Shown one piece after another: positions 25,047 through 34,174 of a DNA stretch of 51,526 nucleotides (positions are counted from its first letter, which is position 1; each line of letters begins with the position of its first letter). The notes beneath the pieces were generated by a model, which saw nothing but the letters and a program-made list of their open reading frames with translations, was not told where the DNA came from and did not search any database. The position numbers and the translations under genes are program-made. The DNA is taken from NCBI RefSeq assembly GCF_002287375.1, contig NZ_NPOA01000018.1, positions 1 through 51,526 of the forward strand, read 5' to 3'. The DNA is from Virgibacillus profundi. GTDB taxonomy: Bacteria; Bacillota; Bacilli; Bacillales; Amphibacillaceae.

Positions 25047-26225
25047 TCACTTATGCTTCGACTGGTCGACAACACCATCTGAGCGGACTTGAGCATCCAC
25101 CGTTACACTCACATTGCTTTTCGCAAAGTAATTCTCACCATGATCCCAGTCTTTTTTTATTTTTTCCCATGTATGATAATGAAATTTTTTTAAATTATCC
25201 GCAAAACCAAATATGTCTGCCTCTAGTTCTTTTTGCCCTTTTTTAATCATTTCATCGGCAATTTTCTTCACTTTAGCGGAAATTTCCTTTTCTAAGGCTG
25301 TGATTACTCCAGGTTCTTTAAGTATGAATGTCCCAAAGGTTTCCTGGATTTCACCTTCCATATTAATTGTTACAGCTATATCGATGTTTTCAGGATCCTT
25401 TGCATTAACTTTAACCCTGCTAGTTGCTTCCCTGATCGAATAGGTTGTTAAATGATCTTTAAAATTAAATTCAATTGTTCCCCCCAGTTTTTCACCAGTT
25501 ATCAGATGCAATCCAAGCATTTCACTCGGCTTCAAACTTCCAATTAGCATATTAGAATCCCCCTTATAGACAGACCCTCCCACAAAGTTTAACTCCGAGT
25601 CGCCACTCGTTACCTCAGGCAACACAAAGCTGCTCTTCGCAAGTAAATGTTCATGAACTTCGCCAACCCTTACCGGCCGCAGTTCACCTGTTTTTATTAT
25701 ACTGTTTTCAAGTATTTGATTGATATACCGAGCAGGCAGCTTTTCATTTTCCGGTTGGATGTTTAAAATATCCTTCGCTTTCTCTTTCGCAATGATCACT
25801 TTAATACCCCTGCGTGCATCTCTATTGCGGATAAAAACATCCATAACATTTGCAAAAAGCTGTGGTATAGCTGCAACTTCTTCAGATACAATAACTACTT
25901 TTAAATGTTCAAAAAATGGCAGTTTATTTATTTTATTAGCCATCTCCTGGCCAATCGCATAGATACTTTCCCCACTAGCTGATAAATTCACAAATGCCTT
26001 TCCACCCCCACCGCTTCCCCCACCGGGAGCACTTAAACCTGGTGGTACAGCAAATTGGTTTGTCATTGTTAAATGGTAATTTCCATTTGTCTTCCCTTCT
26101 TCAGCCAAATCAATTGCTATTCCCATAATAAATCCTCTATCCTCAATATTAGTTACATCCCAGCAACCTGTGAGCAGAATGACGGCAAGAAAACAGCTTA
26201 AGAGCTTATGCATTCGTTTTATCAT
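25047..26225 (-). CDS. gerC: Germinant receptor C subunit, Ger(x)C lipoprotein
   Basis: A 392-residue lipoprotein with lipobox LLTGC (Cys21), followed by WDVTNIEDRGFIMGIAIDL, the conserved start of mature Ger(x)C proteins. It has the usual three-domain length and the LLAKSSFVLPE and GSVYKGD segments. It sits on the outer face of the spore inner membrane as the soluble part of a nutrient germinant receptor. It overlaps gerB by 20 bases. A glycine-rich insertion (about residues 65-77) is unusual. Which nutrient the receptor senses is unknown. Confidence 0.93.
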   Translation of the reverse strand: MIKRMHKLLSCFLAVILLTGCWDVTNIEDRGFIMGIAIDLAEEGKTNGNYHLTMTNQFAVPPGLSAPGGGSGGGGKAFVNLSASGESIYAIGQEMANKINKLPFFEHLKVVIVSEEVAAIPQLFANVMDVFIRNRDARRGIKVIIAKEKAKDILNIQPENEKLPARYINQILENSIIKTGELRPVRVGEVHEHLLAKSSFVLPEVTSGDSELNFVGGSVYKGDSNMLIGSLKPSEMLGLHLITGEKLGGTIEFNFKDHLTTYSIREATSRVKVNAKDPENIDIAVTINMEGEIQETFGTFILKEPGVITALEKEISAKVKKIADEMIKKGQKELEADIFGFADNLKKFHYHTWEKIKKDWDHGENYFAKSNVSVTVDAQVRSDGVVDQSKHK

Positions 26226-27324
26226 TTGGCTTCACCCCTCTTATTTTAGCGATTACGATTAATACAATCGTTGTAATAAAGGCAAATGAAACCATATACG
26301 TACCTAGGAAGTCTCCAAATAAAATAATTTGACCGGTATCACGTGGAAATAATGCAATATAGTAAATAACTGGACTTAAAATAAAAATGAGCTGCATTTT
26401 CTTCATCTTTTTAAAAATAGAATGCAGTGCCATAATGGCCACATCGACTGCCATTACGGTCGTATTAAAAACACCCATCGTCCAAACGACAAAGAAAATT
26501 GCTTCAACTCTTTCCAAAATGCCACCAGGTAGCTCCACTCTTTTTGCCAAATCAATGGTTGGAAAAAGTAAGTGGGATGTAGCAGTATAACCAAATACCA
26601 TCAGACAAGTTAAATAAATTAATACGTACATTACAATTGGAATCGACATACCGAGCACAACCATTTTAGGGGCTTTTTTTGGCTGGTCAACGAATGCGAT
26701 ATAAAATAAGACAATACTAATACCCATATAGGAAAGACTACTAGTATGTATCCCTTTTAAATATCCCTTAACATCTGTTTGAAACACTGGCAATAAATTA
26801 GTTAAATCCAGCCATTTTAGATTCATAACCAACACAATCGCTATAATAAAAATAATGATTGGCAAAAACAGCATATTCAGGCGAAACAAGCCCGCCCGTG
26901 ATCCTGCAACTGCATAGACGACAACAAGTAAAAATGACAGGGTCACGACCTCGACAGGTGTGTGGTCAAATAAATACTGCTGGGAGATATGCCCAAGTGT
27001 ACGTATATCATAGGCCGCTACAGAGATAAATAGAATTGCAAATAAAAAAGTGAGTACGATTGCTACTGGCTTTGACACAATTGTTGAAGCGTAGGAGAAA
27101 AAGGATTGATGCGGAAAACCAGATGCCAGTTTAGCCATCAACCAAACCATAAGAACACTAATGAGACCACCGATTACTAAAACAATCCATCCATCAGAAC
27201 CAATCGTATCGACAGAAATACTTCTGGGTAATGAGAGAATGCCTACACCAATCACCATTGATGGAATGGCAATCATTATTTCTTTCCCACCTATCTTCTC
27301 ATCCCCATATTCGAAAGATCTCAT
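26206..27324 (-). CDS. gerB: Germinant receptor B subunit, GerAB/spore germination permease
   Basis: A 372-residue integral membrane protein with ten predicted membrane segments, the Spore_permease family of the amino acid-polyamine-organocation superfamily. It begins EKIGGKEIMIAIPSMVIGVGILSLPR, the helix 1 region where GerAB proteins bind the germinant. The start overlaps gerA by four bases and the end overlaps gerC. It is the likely nutrient-binding subunit. Confidence 0.93.
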   Translation of the reverse strand: MRSFEYGDEKIGGKEIMIAIPSMVIGVGILSLPRSISVDTIGSDGWIVLVIGGLISVLMVWLMAKLASGFPHQSFFSYASTIVSKPVAIVLTFLFAILFISVAAYDIRTLGHISQQYLFDHTPVEVVTLSFLLVVVYAVAGSRAGLFRLNMLFLPIIIFIIAIVLVMNLKWLDLTNLLPVFQTDVKGYLKGIHTSSLSYMGISIVLFYIAFVDQPKKAPKMVVLGMSIPIVMYVLIYLTCLMVFGYTATSHLLFPTIDLAKRVELPGGILERVEAIFFVVWTMGVFNTTVMAVDVAIMALHSIFKKMKKMQLIFILSPVIYYIALFPRDTGQIILFGDFLGTYMVSFAFITTIVLIVIAKIRGVKPNDKTNA

Positions 27325-28880
27325 GAATCTTTTGCTCCTTTATTTCCAGATTTAGCGTCCTCTGGCTCCAAAAATTTGGGCCGTTTCGTTAACATCGTCA
27401 TCGGTGCACGTATCACAAGATCTTTCCAGTCTCTCGCCATTGTTGGGGCAAACGGTGTTGAATATGGTATGCCAAAGCTCTTCAAATTAACCAGATGGAT
27501 ATTAATCATAATGTAAACAAGGATAATACCAAACAAGCCCAAAATTGAGGCAGCTAGCATAAATCCGAAGCGGACGATGCGGAATGTTATACCGATACTG
27601 AACGACGGATTTGCATATGCGGCAATCGCCGTCAGTGCAACGACAATTACCATAATCGGACTAACGATCCCCGCAGACACCGCCGACTCTCCTACCACCA
27701 GCCCGCCAACGATTCCAATCGTCTGCCCAATCGGGGTTGGCAGTCGAATCCCTGCTTCCTGTAATAATTCCATCGTGATTACCATTAGAAATGCCTCCAC
27801 GACCGGTGGAAAAGGTACTCCCTGCCTTGATGCAGCGATGGATAATGCCAGTTCAGAGGGAAGCAGCCCTGGGTGTATGGTTACTAATGAAATGTATAAT
27901 GCTGGAAGAAATAGTGCGATAAAAGCGGCAAAATAGCGTAAAGACCTGAGTAATGAACCGATAAGCCACCTCTCGTAATAATCCTCTGGTGATTTTAAAA
28001 TATCTCCCAAAGTGACTGGTGCAATTAAAACAAATGGTGTCCCATCCAACAGGATCACCACTTTTCCCTGCAGAAGCCCTGAGGCAGCCTTATCCGCTCT
28101 TTCTGTCGTATTCATTTGCGGAAATGGGGATAAGAAGCTATCTTCAATCCATTGTTCTATGAATCCAGATTCAGGGGCATCATCAATATCAATCATTTCT
28201 AACCGGCGATTCACTTCTTTAACAATTTTTGGATTAATAACACCATCAACATATGCAACGACAAGACTTCGCTTACTTCGTTTGCCAATTTGATGTGTCT
28301 TAAAGCGCAGATCCGGGGTCTGGATAGACCTTCTAAGCAAGGATAAATTTGTTCCAAGGTTTTCAACAAATGCCGCTCTTGGTCCTCGAACGACCGTTTC
28401 CGAAATTGGTTGTTCAATCGAACGGGTTTCCCCACCTTTTGTATCCATAATTAAAACGGTTTCCTGTCCATCTAAAAGAAAGACAGTTTTCCCTGAAACA
28501 ATAGCATTTGCTACATCATCAAGGGTGTTCCCCTTCTCTATCGAAGTAATGGAAATAAATGTTTGATAAATTTCATTGAACAACTCTGTACTTTCCTCAG
28601 GTGACTGCCGTTTTACTGATATATCCTGCAAGTTTCCCAATATACTGTCCTGAACTAACTGTCTATCAATCAATCCATCAATATAAACAATGGCACTTGT
28701 GATGTTTGCCTCTCCAACCGTAAATTCCCTAATCACTAGATCACCTGGTTGATCTAATAGTTGCTTTAACTGCTGGATATTCGCAGCTAAATAACTTTCC
28801 AGTTTTGTTGTTGTGCTTTGTTCATTATTCTTCTGTTTTCCTTGATTTTTTCTTCCCTTAGAAAAAGCACGCCGTGCCAT
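27321..28880 (-). CDS. gerA: Germinant receptor A subunit, GerAA/GerKA
   Basis: A 519-residue protein with a soluble N-terminal region (about 1-290), then PEDYYERWLIGSLLRSLRYFAAFIALFLPALYISLVT, the highly conserved start of the membrane domain, with about five segments, followed by FPPVVEAFLMVITMELLQEAGIRLP and GESAV. It forms the core of the nutrient receptor channel in the inner spore membrane. It is the first gene of the operon, divergent from the DUF3231 genes, so both probably share a forespore-type control region of about 160 bases. Confidence 0.93.
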   Translation of the reverse strand: MARRAFSKGRKNQGKQKNNEQSTTTKLESYLAANIQQLKQLLDQPGDLVIREFTVGEANITSAIVYIDGLIDRQLVQDSILGNLQDISVKRQSPEESTELFNEIYQTFISITSIEKGNTLDDVANAIVSGKTVFLLDGQETVLIMDTKGGETRSIEQPISETVVRGPRAAFVENLGTNLSLLRRSIQTPDLRFKTHQIGKRSKRSLVVAYVDGVINPKIVKEVNRRLEMIDIDDAPESGFIEQWIEDSFLSPFPQMNTTERADKAASGLLQGKVVILLDGTPFVLIAPVTLGDILKSPEDYYERWLIGSLLRSLRYFAAFIALFLPALYISLVTIHPGLLPSELALSIAASRQGVPFPPVVEAFLMVITMELLQEAGIRLPTPIGQTIGIVGGLVVGESAVSAGIVSPIMVIVVALTAIAAYANPSFSIGITFRIVRFGFMLAASILGLFGIILVYIMINIHLVNLKSFGIPYSTPFAPTMARDWKDLVIRAPMTMLTKRPKFLEPEDAKSGNKGAKDS

Positions 28881-29044
28881 TTAATCCCCTCAAGTCATTT
28901 AAATAGTTGCTCTCCTTTGGTTTCCCATTTCTATGTCTCTTTATACAAAAACATTGTGGCCCACAGGTTCCAAACAGACTGTATAAAAATATGTTTTTCC
29001 GAGAAACTAAAAATCTATACAGCTATATAGGAGGTAAGGTATCG

Positions 29045-30067
29045 ATGGAATCAAATAAAGAGGTAAATTTAACCGCATCAGAAATAGCTGAAGTATGGGG
29101 AGCTTATATGAATGCCAGTCTAACATCTACTGTCCTTTCCTATTTTATAGAAAAGGTGGAGGACGAAGATATTAGCCCTGTTCTGGAGCAGGCACAGACA
29201 TTATCACAATCACAATTAAAAAAGCTTACCAGTATATTCGAACAAGAAAACAAGCCAATTCCGATTGGCTTTACAAATGAAGATGTAAACCTTGAAGCTC
29301 CACGATTATATACAGATAACTACTTTTTACAATATGTTTTCCAAATGGGAATGCTCGGGATGGCTTCGTTTTCAGCTGCTGTAGGTATGTCAACACGAGA
29401 AGATATTTATCAATTTTTCTCAGAAGGACTTACGAAGTTTAATGAACTCCATGAAACTGCTCTATCTGTTTCAAAATCGAAAGGATTATACAACAGTCCA
29501 CCCAGTATCCCTACACCGAAAGAAGTAGACTTCGTAAAAAAGCAGAGCTTCCTAACCGGATGGTTCGGGGAACGCAGACCGTTAACAGCTTTGGAGATAG
29601 CCAGTCTGTTTTCGAATATCGTGCACAATAGTCTGGGTGTTGCTACATTGACAGGCTTTAGTCAGGTAGCAAAGTCGAAAGAAGTAACAGAATATATTTC
29701 CAGAGGAATGCAGATTGCAAAAAAGCATGTAAACGTGTTTAGCTCCATTTTAAATGAACAAGATGTCCCTGCACCAATGGGGTCAGACTCCATGGTAACG
29801 GATTCCAATAATATTGCCCCTTTTTCCGACAAGTTAATGCTGTTTCATGTTACTGGAATGATTGCCCTTGGAATTGGATTCTATGGTCTTAGTATCTCCA
29901 CAAATATAAGAAGAGACTTAGTAGCAAATTATACACGGCTTACTGCAGAAATCGCATTATACTCCGAAGATGGTGCAAACCTGATGATAGACAATGAATG
30001 GCTGGAGGAGCCACCCCGAATGGTCGACCGGGATGAATTAGCCAAATCTAATACAAGAAAGGAATAA
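29045..30067 (+). CDS. DUF3231 protein, copy 1
   Basis: A 340-residue protein of two similar halves of about 170 residues, each a likely four-helix (ferritin-like) bundle. The half-motif LTASEIAEVWGAYMNASL near the start recurs as LTALEIASLFSNIVHNSL at about 190, and the PIPIGFTNEDVNLEAPRLYTD motif as PAPMGSDS...PFSDKLM. The ATG at 29045 has GGAGGTAAGG upstream; the frame is open further but not coding-like. DUF3231 proteins occur mostly in spore formers, often in several copies, with no established function. It lies divergent to gerA and four bases before copy 2, which hints at a sporulation role. Confidence 0.85.
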   Translation: MESNKEVNLTASEIAEVWGAYMNASLTSTVLSYFIEKVEDEDISPVLEQAQTLSQSQLKKLTSIFEQENKPIPIGFTNEDVNLEAPRLYTDNYFLQYVFQMGMLGMASFSAAVGMSTREDIYQFFSEGLTKFNELHETALSVSKSKGLYNSPPSIPTPKEVDFVKKQSFLTGWFGERRPLTALEIASLFSNIVHNSLGVATLTGFSQVAKSKEVTEYISRGMQIAKKHVNVFSSILNEQDVPAPMGSDSMVTDSNNIAPFSDKLMLFHVTGMIALGIGFYGLSISTNIRRDLVANYTRLTAEIALYSEDGANLMIDNEWLEEPPRMVDRDELAKSNTRKE

Positions 30068-30071
30068 ACAT

Positions 30072-31076
30072 ATGGGAAATCACGAACATATTGAGCTTAC
30101 AGCTGCAGAAATCTCCACACTTTGGACCGCTTACCTAAGTGACACCATGGGAATATGTGGAATAAAGCATTTTTTAACAAATGTGGAGGATGAACAAATC
30201 CGCTCCATTCTTGAGGATACAAAAAAATTTATGGAGGACAATACTACAGCATTAAAGGACTTTTTTAATAAAGAAAATTATCCTATACCACAAGGGTTTA
30301 CCGAGAAGGATGTCGATTTAACAGCACCGCGACTTTTCTCAGATCGACTTTATTTGGAGTTTGTTTTCAATCTGACAATTATGTCACTCGCTGTTTATAG
30401 CGTGTCTTTGTCCGTTGCTGAACGGGGTGATGTCATGGACTATTATGCTGATAATTTAAGAAAAGTAATAGAGCTTCATCTACAGGCAAAGGAATTATCC
30501 AAGGCAAAGGGTACTTTTATTCGCACACCACAAATTCCAAAGCCAAACCAGATAGACTTTGTAAAGAACAAAAGCTTTCTGGCAGGATGGTTTTCTGACC
30601 GTAGACCACTGCTAGGTGTGGAGATCACCAACCTTGTATTTAATGCAAAACGTAATGCAATCGGCCATGCGATTATTACCGGATTTAGTCAGGTTGCTAA
30701 ATCAAAAGAGATTCGCAGCTATTTTGAAAAAGGCCGAGATATATCGTTGAAACACATGGAAATCTTTTCGTCTATTTTACATGAGGATAATATGCATGAT
30801 GGGGCATTATTGTTGACATCAGAGGTAACAGATTCCACTGTCTCCCCATTTTCAGATAAACTAATGACGTTTTTAATTACGACACTGATAGCAACCGGCA
30901 TGGGGCAATATGGTACCTCTATGTCTGTTAGCCCAAGACATGATTTAGGTGTTCATTACGCCCGTTTAGTAGCAGAAATTGCCAAATACTCCAATGAAGG
31001 TGCAAAGATTTTGATTGACCATGGCTGGATGGAACAACCCCCTATGGCAGCTGACAGGAAAGATTTAGCGAAATAG
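30072..31076 (+). CDS. DUF3231 protein, copy 2
   Basis: A 334-residue paralogue of the preceding gene, with the same two-half structure (LTAAEISTLWTAYLSDTMG, GVEITNLVFNAKRNAIG) and the conserved QIDFVKNKSFLAGWF-type link between the halves. It is also close to the broken third copy at 42-46 kb. The ATG follows the previous stop by four bases, and the small membrane protein follows seven bases later, so the three form an operon. Confidence 0.85.
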   Translation: MGNHEHIELTAAEISTLWTAYLSDTMGICGIKHFLTNVEDEQIRSILEDTKKFMEDNTTALKDFFNKENYPIPQGFTEKDVDLTAPRLFSDRLYLEFVFNLTIMSLAVYSVSLSVAERGDVMDYYADNLRKVIELHLQAKELSKAKGTFIRTPQIPKPNQIDFVKNKSFLAGWFSDRRPLLGVEITNLVFNAKRNAIGHAIITGFSQVAKSKEIRSYFEKGRDISLKHMEIFSSILHEDNMHDGALLLTSEVTDSTVSPFSDKLMTFLITTLIATGMGQYGTSMSVSPRHDLGVHYARLVAEIAKYSNEGAKILIDHGWMEQPPMAADRKDLAK

Positions 31077-31083
31077 GTCAACT

Positions 31084-31581
31084 ATGGAGACAAAGATAAA
31101 TAAAAAAAGCAAAAAATTGGAAGCTCTGCTGTGGAGTATTGCTCTTCCCGGGTTTGGTCAATTATTAAATCATAAATATGTAAAAGGATTGCTACTGGTA
31201 GGTTTGGAAATCCTGGTTAATGTCATGGGCAATTTTAATCGTATTATTGTATTAAGTTTTAACTTAAAAATTGAAGAAGCAATAGCACAAACAAATTATT
31301 TATGGCTCATGTTTTATCCATGTTTGTATTTTTTTGCTATTTGGGATGCTTACAAGGATGCTGGCGGTGGAAAAAGGCCTTTTGCTTATTTGCCACTTGT
31401 TTTTTCAGCCTACTTTGTAACAGTGGGCTTAATTTTTTCACCGGGATTCACGATTTTCGGATACTTAATTGGTCCAATGTGGCTGCCTATCCTGTTTTTA
31501 CCAATTGGTTTAGGTGTCGGTGCATTTATAAGATGGATTTTATTGAATTTATATAAAAAGGAAGCTGCCGGAACTTCCTGA
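31084..31581 (+). CDS. Small polytopic membrane protein
   Basis: A 165-residue protein with four or five membrane segments. The first block, LLWSIALPGFGQLLNHKYVKGLLLVG, is a TM2-like motif common in small membrane proteins of unknown role. A conserved YKDAGGG loop lies after the third segment. It is the last gene of the DUF3231 operon. No function is assigned. Confidence 0.7.
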   Translation: METKINKKSKKLEALLWSIALPGFGQLLNHKYVKGLLLVGLEILVNVMGNFNRIIVLSFNLKIEEAIAQTNYLWLMFYPCLYFFAIWDAYKDAGGGKRPFAYLPLVFSAYFVTVGLIFSPGFTIFGYLIGPMWLPILFLPIGLGVGAFIRWILLNLYKKEAAGTS

Positions 31582-31583
31582 TT

Positions 31584-31616
31584 AGCCTTCAAGACTTGAA
31601 ATAAGCCTTGAAGGCT
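31584..31616 (+). terminator. Hairpin after the DUF3231 operon
   Basis: AGCCTTCAAG and CTTGAAGGCT form a perfect 10-bp stem with a 13-base loop. The T-run is poor, so termination may be weak. Confidence 0.6.
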
Positions 31617-32018
31617 ATTCCTGTTCCTGGAAGGAAGCTTCGCTGGATGAATGGATTTTTTTAGATTCTTGTACGGGGTAAGGATTTGTATAATAGAACT
31701 CCTCTCTACGACCGTACTGACAAAAATATGAGTTAACTGTCCAATAGAACGGATATCTCAACTCTGGAACAGATATATTTCACGGGATCGATGGACGGAT
31801 ACCTTGCTTATTAGAAATATACATTAGCCCACATATAACTAATTGCAGTTTTGCCTTCTTCAATCCCTTCACCTAGCCACATTTTGTTTAACCAATAAGC
31901 AAAATTTACTATTTCACATGAATATAAAACAGCCCGCCCTCATAGGATATACGAGCAAATACTATTATCAGATTGGGTAGAACTATATTTTAAGACACTT
32001 ACATATCCCGCTAATTCC
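31617..32018. other. Spacer with no gene seen
   Basis: No frame with coding character on either strand and no known RNA motif. It leads into the promoter of the app operon. Confidence 0.5.
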
Positions 32019-32024
32019 TATAAT
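32019..32024 (+). promoter_or_regulatory. Possible -10 box of the app operon
   Basis: TATAAT lies 15 bases before the appD start codon; the -35 is weak. If used, the leader is about ten bases long, barely enough for the GGAG site. Confidence 0.35.
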
Positions 32025-32039
32025 GAATGGAGTGTTCCT

Positions 32040-33029
32040 ATGAATAAAGAACCCGTATTGGATGTCGAACAATTAAAAACATATTTTTATCTGGATGATG
32101 ACAAAGTCGCAAGGGCAGTCGATAATATATCATTTTCCATTTATCCTGGTGAAACGGTTGCCCTTGTTGGGGAATCGGGCAGTGGAAAAAGCATCACAGC
32201 CCTTTCCGTTATGCAGCTTATTAATAAACCCGGGCGTATAGTTGAAGGCAATATTTTAATAGATGGAGAGGAAATTATTCAATTAAATCCAAAGCAAATG
32301 ACAAAAATTCGCGGCAATGAAATTGCGATGATTTTCCAGGAACCAATGACAGCATTAAACCCTGTTTATACGATCGGAAATCAAATTACCGAGATACTCA
32401 GGAAGCATAAGAAAATGAGTAAAATAGATGCCCGTGACAAAGCTATTAATCTATTAAAGACAGTTGGCATACCAAGGGCCGAGGAAATAATGAAAGAGTA
32501 CCCACATCAGCTTTCCGGTGGGATGAGACAGCGGGTAATGATTGCGATGGCTATATCCTGTGAACCAAAACTGCTGATTGCCGATGAACCAACTACAGCA
32601 TTGGATGTAACTATTCAGGCACAGATTCTCGATTTAATGGCAGAAATGAAAGAAAAATATCATATGGCATTATTGCTCATTACACATGATGTTGGTGTTG
32701 TTTCTGAATATGCTGATCGCGTAATGGTTATGTATGGGGGTCAGATCGTTGAACATGCACAAACAAAAGAGCTGTTAAGACATACAAAACACCCCTATAC
32801 CAAAGGCTTGTTGGAAAGTCTGCCAAATATGGACGAAGATGCTGATCGACTGGGAACAATTAAAGGCACCGTCCCCCCTGCATACAATTTTCCGGCTGGA
32901 TGCCGCTTTTCCGCACGTTGTCCTTTTGTCATGGAAAAATGTAAACAATCAAACCCGGAGCTGGAAGAAATTGAAACAGATCATTTTGTCCGGTGCTATC
33001 TTTATGAGAATGAGGGGGAACAGGAATGA
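32040..33029 (+). CDS. appD: Oligopeptide ABC transporter ATP-binding protein AppD
   Basis: A 329-residue ATPase of the peptide/nickel import family. Walker [10 protein letters not shown]-loop FQEPM, signature LSGGMRQR and Walker B LLIADEP followed by TTALD are all present. The C-terminal oligopeptide extension has CRFSARCPFVMEKC and a further Cys, the four-cysteine cluster seen in these subunits. With AppF it powers uptake through AppB/AppC. The D-F-A-B-C order matches the B. subtilis app operon rather than opp (ABCDF). It overlaps appF by four bases. Confidence 0.9.
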   Translation: MNKEPVLDVEQLKTYFYLDDDKVARAVDNISFSIYPGETVALVGESGSGKSITALSVMQLINKPGRIVEGNILIDGEEIIQLNPKQMTKIRGNEIAMIFQEPMTALNPVYTIGNQITEILRKHKKMSKIDARDKAINLLKTVGIPRAEEIMKEYPHQLSGGMRQRVMIAMAISCEPKLLIADEPTTALDVTIQAQILDLMAEMKEKYHMALLLITHDVGVVSEYADRVMVMYGGQIVEHAQTKELLRHTKHPYTKGLLESLPNMDEDADRLGTIKGTVPPAYNFPAGCRFSARCPFVMEKCKQSNPELEEIETDHFVRCYLYENEGEQE

Positions 33030-34039
33030 CTATTCTTTCAAAGGAATCGGCTCAGGATGTACTAGTAGATGTACAAAATGTTAAAAAATATTTCCCGATC
33101 AAAGGTGGCATTTTGAAGCGAACTATCGGCCATTTAAAAGCAGTTGATGATGTTTCCTTTCATATACATAAAGGAGAAACGCTCGGAATTGTCGGTGAAT
33201 CAGGTTCAGGAAAATCAACACTTGGGCGGGTTATCCTCCGTTTACTTGATCCAACTGAAGGAAGCATTCAGTTTAGCGGAACAGAAATTTCCCATTTAAA
33301 ACGGAGGCATTTTCGTCCATACAGACGTGATATGCAAATTGTTTTTCAGGATCCTTTTGCTTCATTGAATTCAAAAATGAGTGTTGCAGAACTAATTGAG
33401 GAACCATTACTCGTGCAAACCTCTCTTACTAGATTGGAAAGAAAGGAAAAAGCAATTGAAATCATTGAAAAAGTTGGCCTTCGTGCTGCAGATCGTCTGA
33501 AATATCCACATGAATTTTCAGGAGGACAAAGACAGCGTATCAGCATAGCCAGGGCACTGATCACAAATCCAAAGTTTGTCATCTGTGATGAGCCTGTTTC
33601 AGCACTCGATGTTTCCATCCAGGCTCAAGTTTTAAATCTTATGAAAGATTTGCAGGAAGATCTAGGATTAACCTATTTATTTATTGCCCATGACCTGAGT
33701 GTTGTTAAACATATTAGTGATCGTGTGGCTGTGATGTACTTAGGGAGAATTGTAGAAATTGCCGATAAACATTCCTTATACAGCAACCCCCTTCATCCAT
33801 ACACACAAGCATTGCTTACATCCATCCCTGTCATTGATACAGATGAAAATCCAGCACCTAAAGAAGAGAAAATCAAGCTGACCGGAGATCTGCCAAATCC
33901 GGCCAACCCACCATCAGGATGTACATTCCGAACAAGATGTCCCCTTGCACATGATCGTTGTGCAGTGGAACGCCCTGAATTAACAGAATTAGAAAAGGGG
34001 CATTTTGTTTCCTGTCATCTCTATACACAGGAAAAGTAA
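33026..34039 (+). CDS. appF: Oligopeptide ABC transporter ATP-binding protein AppF
   Basis: A 337-residue partner ATPase: Walker [10 protein letters not shown], signature FSGGQRQR, Walker B FVICDEP followed by VSALD, and the C-terminal [14 protein letters not shown] cluster. The N-terminal [20 protein letters not shown] segment is typical of OppF/AppF/DppF. It pairs with AppD to drive peptide import. A 135-base gap with its own features precedes appA. Confidence 0.9.
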   Translation: MTILSKESAQDVLVDVQNVKKYFPIKGGILKRTIGHLKAVDDVSFHIHKGETLGIVGESGSGKSTLGRVILRLLDPTEGSIQFSGTEISHLKRRHFRPYRRDMQIVFQDPFASLNSKMSVAELIEEPLLVQTSLTRLERKEKAIEIIEKVGLRAADRLKYPHEFSGGQRQRISIARALITNPKFVICDEPVSALDVSIQAQVLNLMKDLQEDLGLTYLFIAHDLSVVKHISDRVAVMYLGRIVEIADKHSLYSNPLHPYTQALLTSIPVIDTDENPAPKEEKIKLTGDLPNPANPPSGCTFRTRCPLAHDRCAVERPELTELEKGHFVSCHLYTQEK

Positions 34040-34116
34040 GGTTTATAAGCAATTCCCTTTCAAAGAATAATTCAAGGAGCTTCGGAATATATACTAATAG
34101 ATTTAGGAGGTGATCA

Positions 34117-34137
34117 ATGCGTAGCAGGCTGTATTAA
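34117..34137 (+). other. Six-codon mini-ORF in the appA leader
   Basis: ATG CGT AGC AGG CTG TAT TAA follows an almost perfect Shine-Dalgarno (AGGAGGTGATC, seven bases upstream of the ATG). It encodes MRSRLY. It may be a leader peptide or just a chance frame downstream of a strong ribosome site. Confidence 0.3.
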
Positions 34138-34174
34138 AATTAAAATTCATATTAAATTTAAAGGGGGAAATAGT

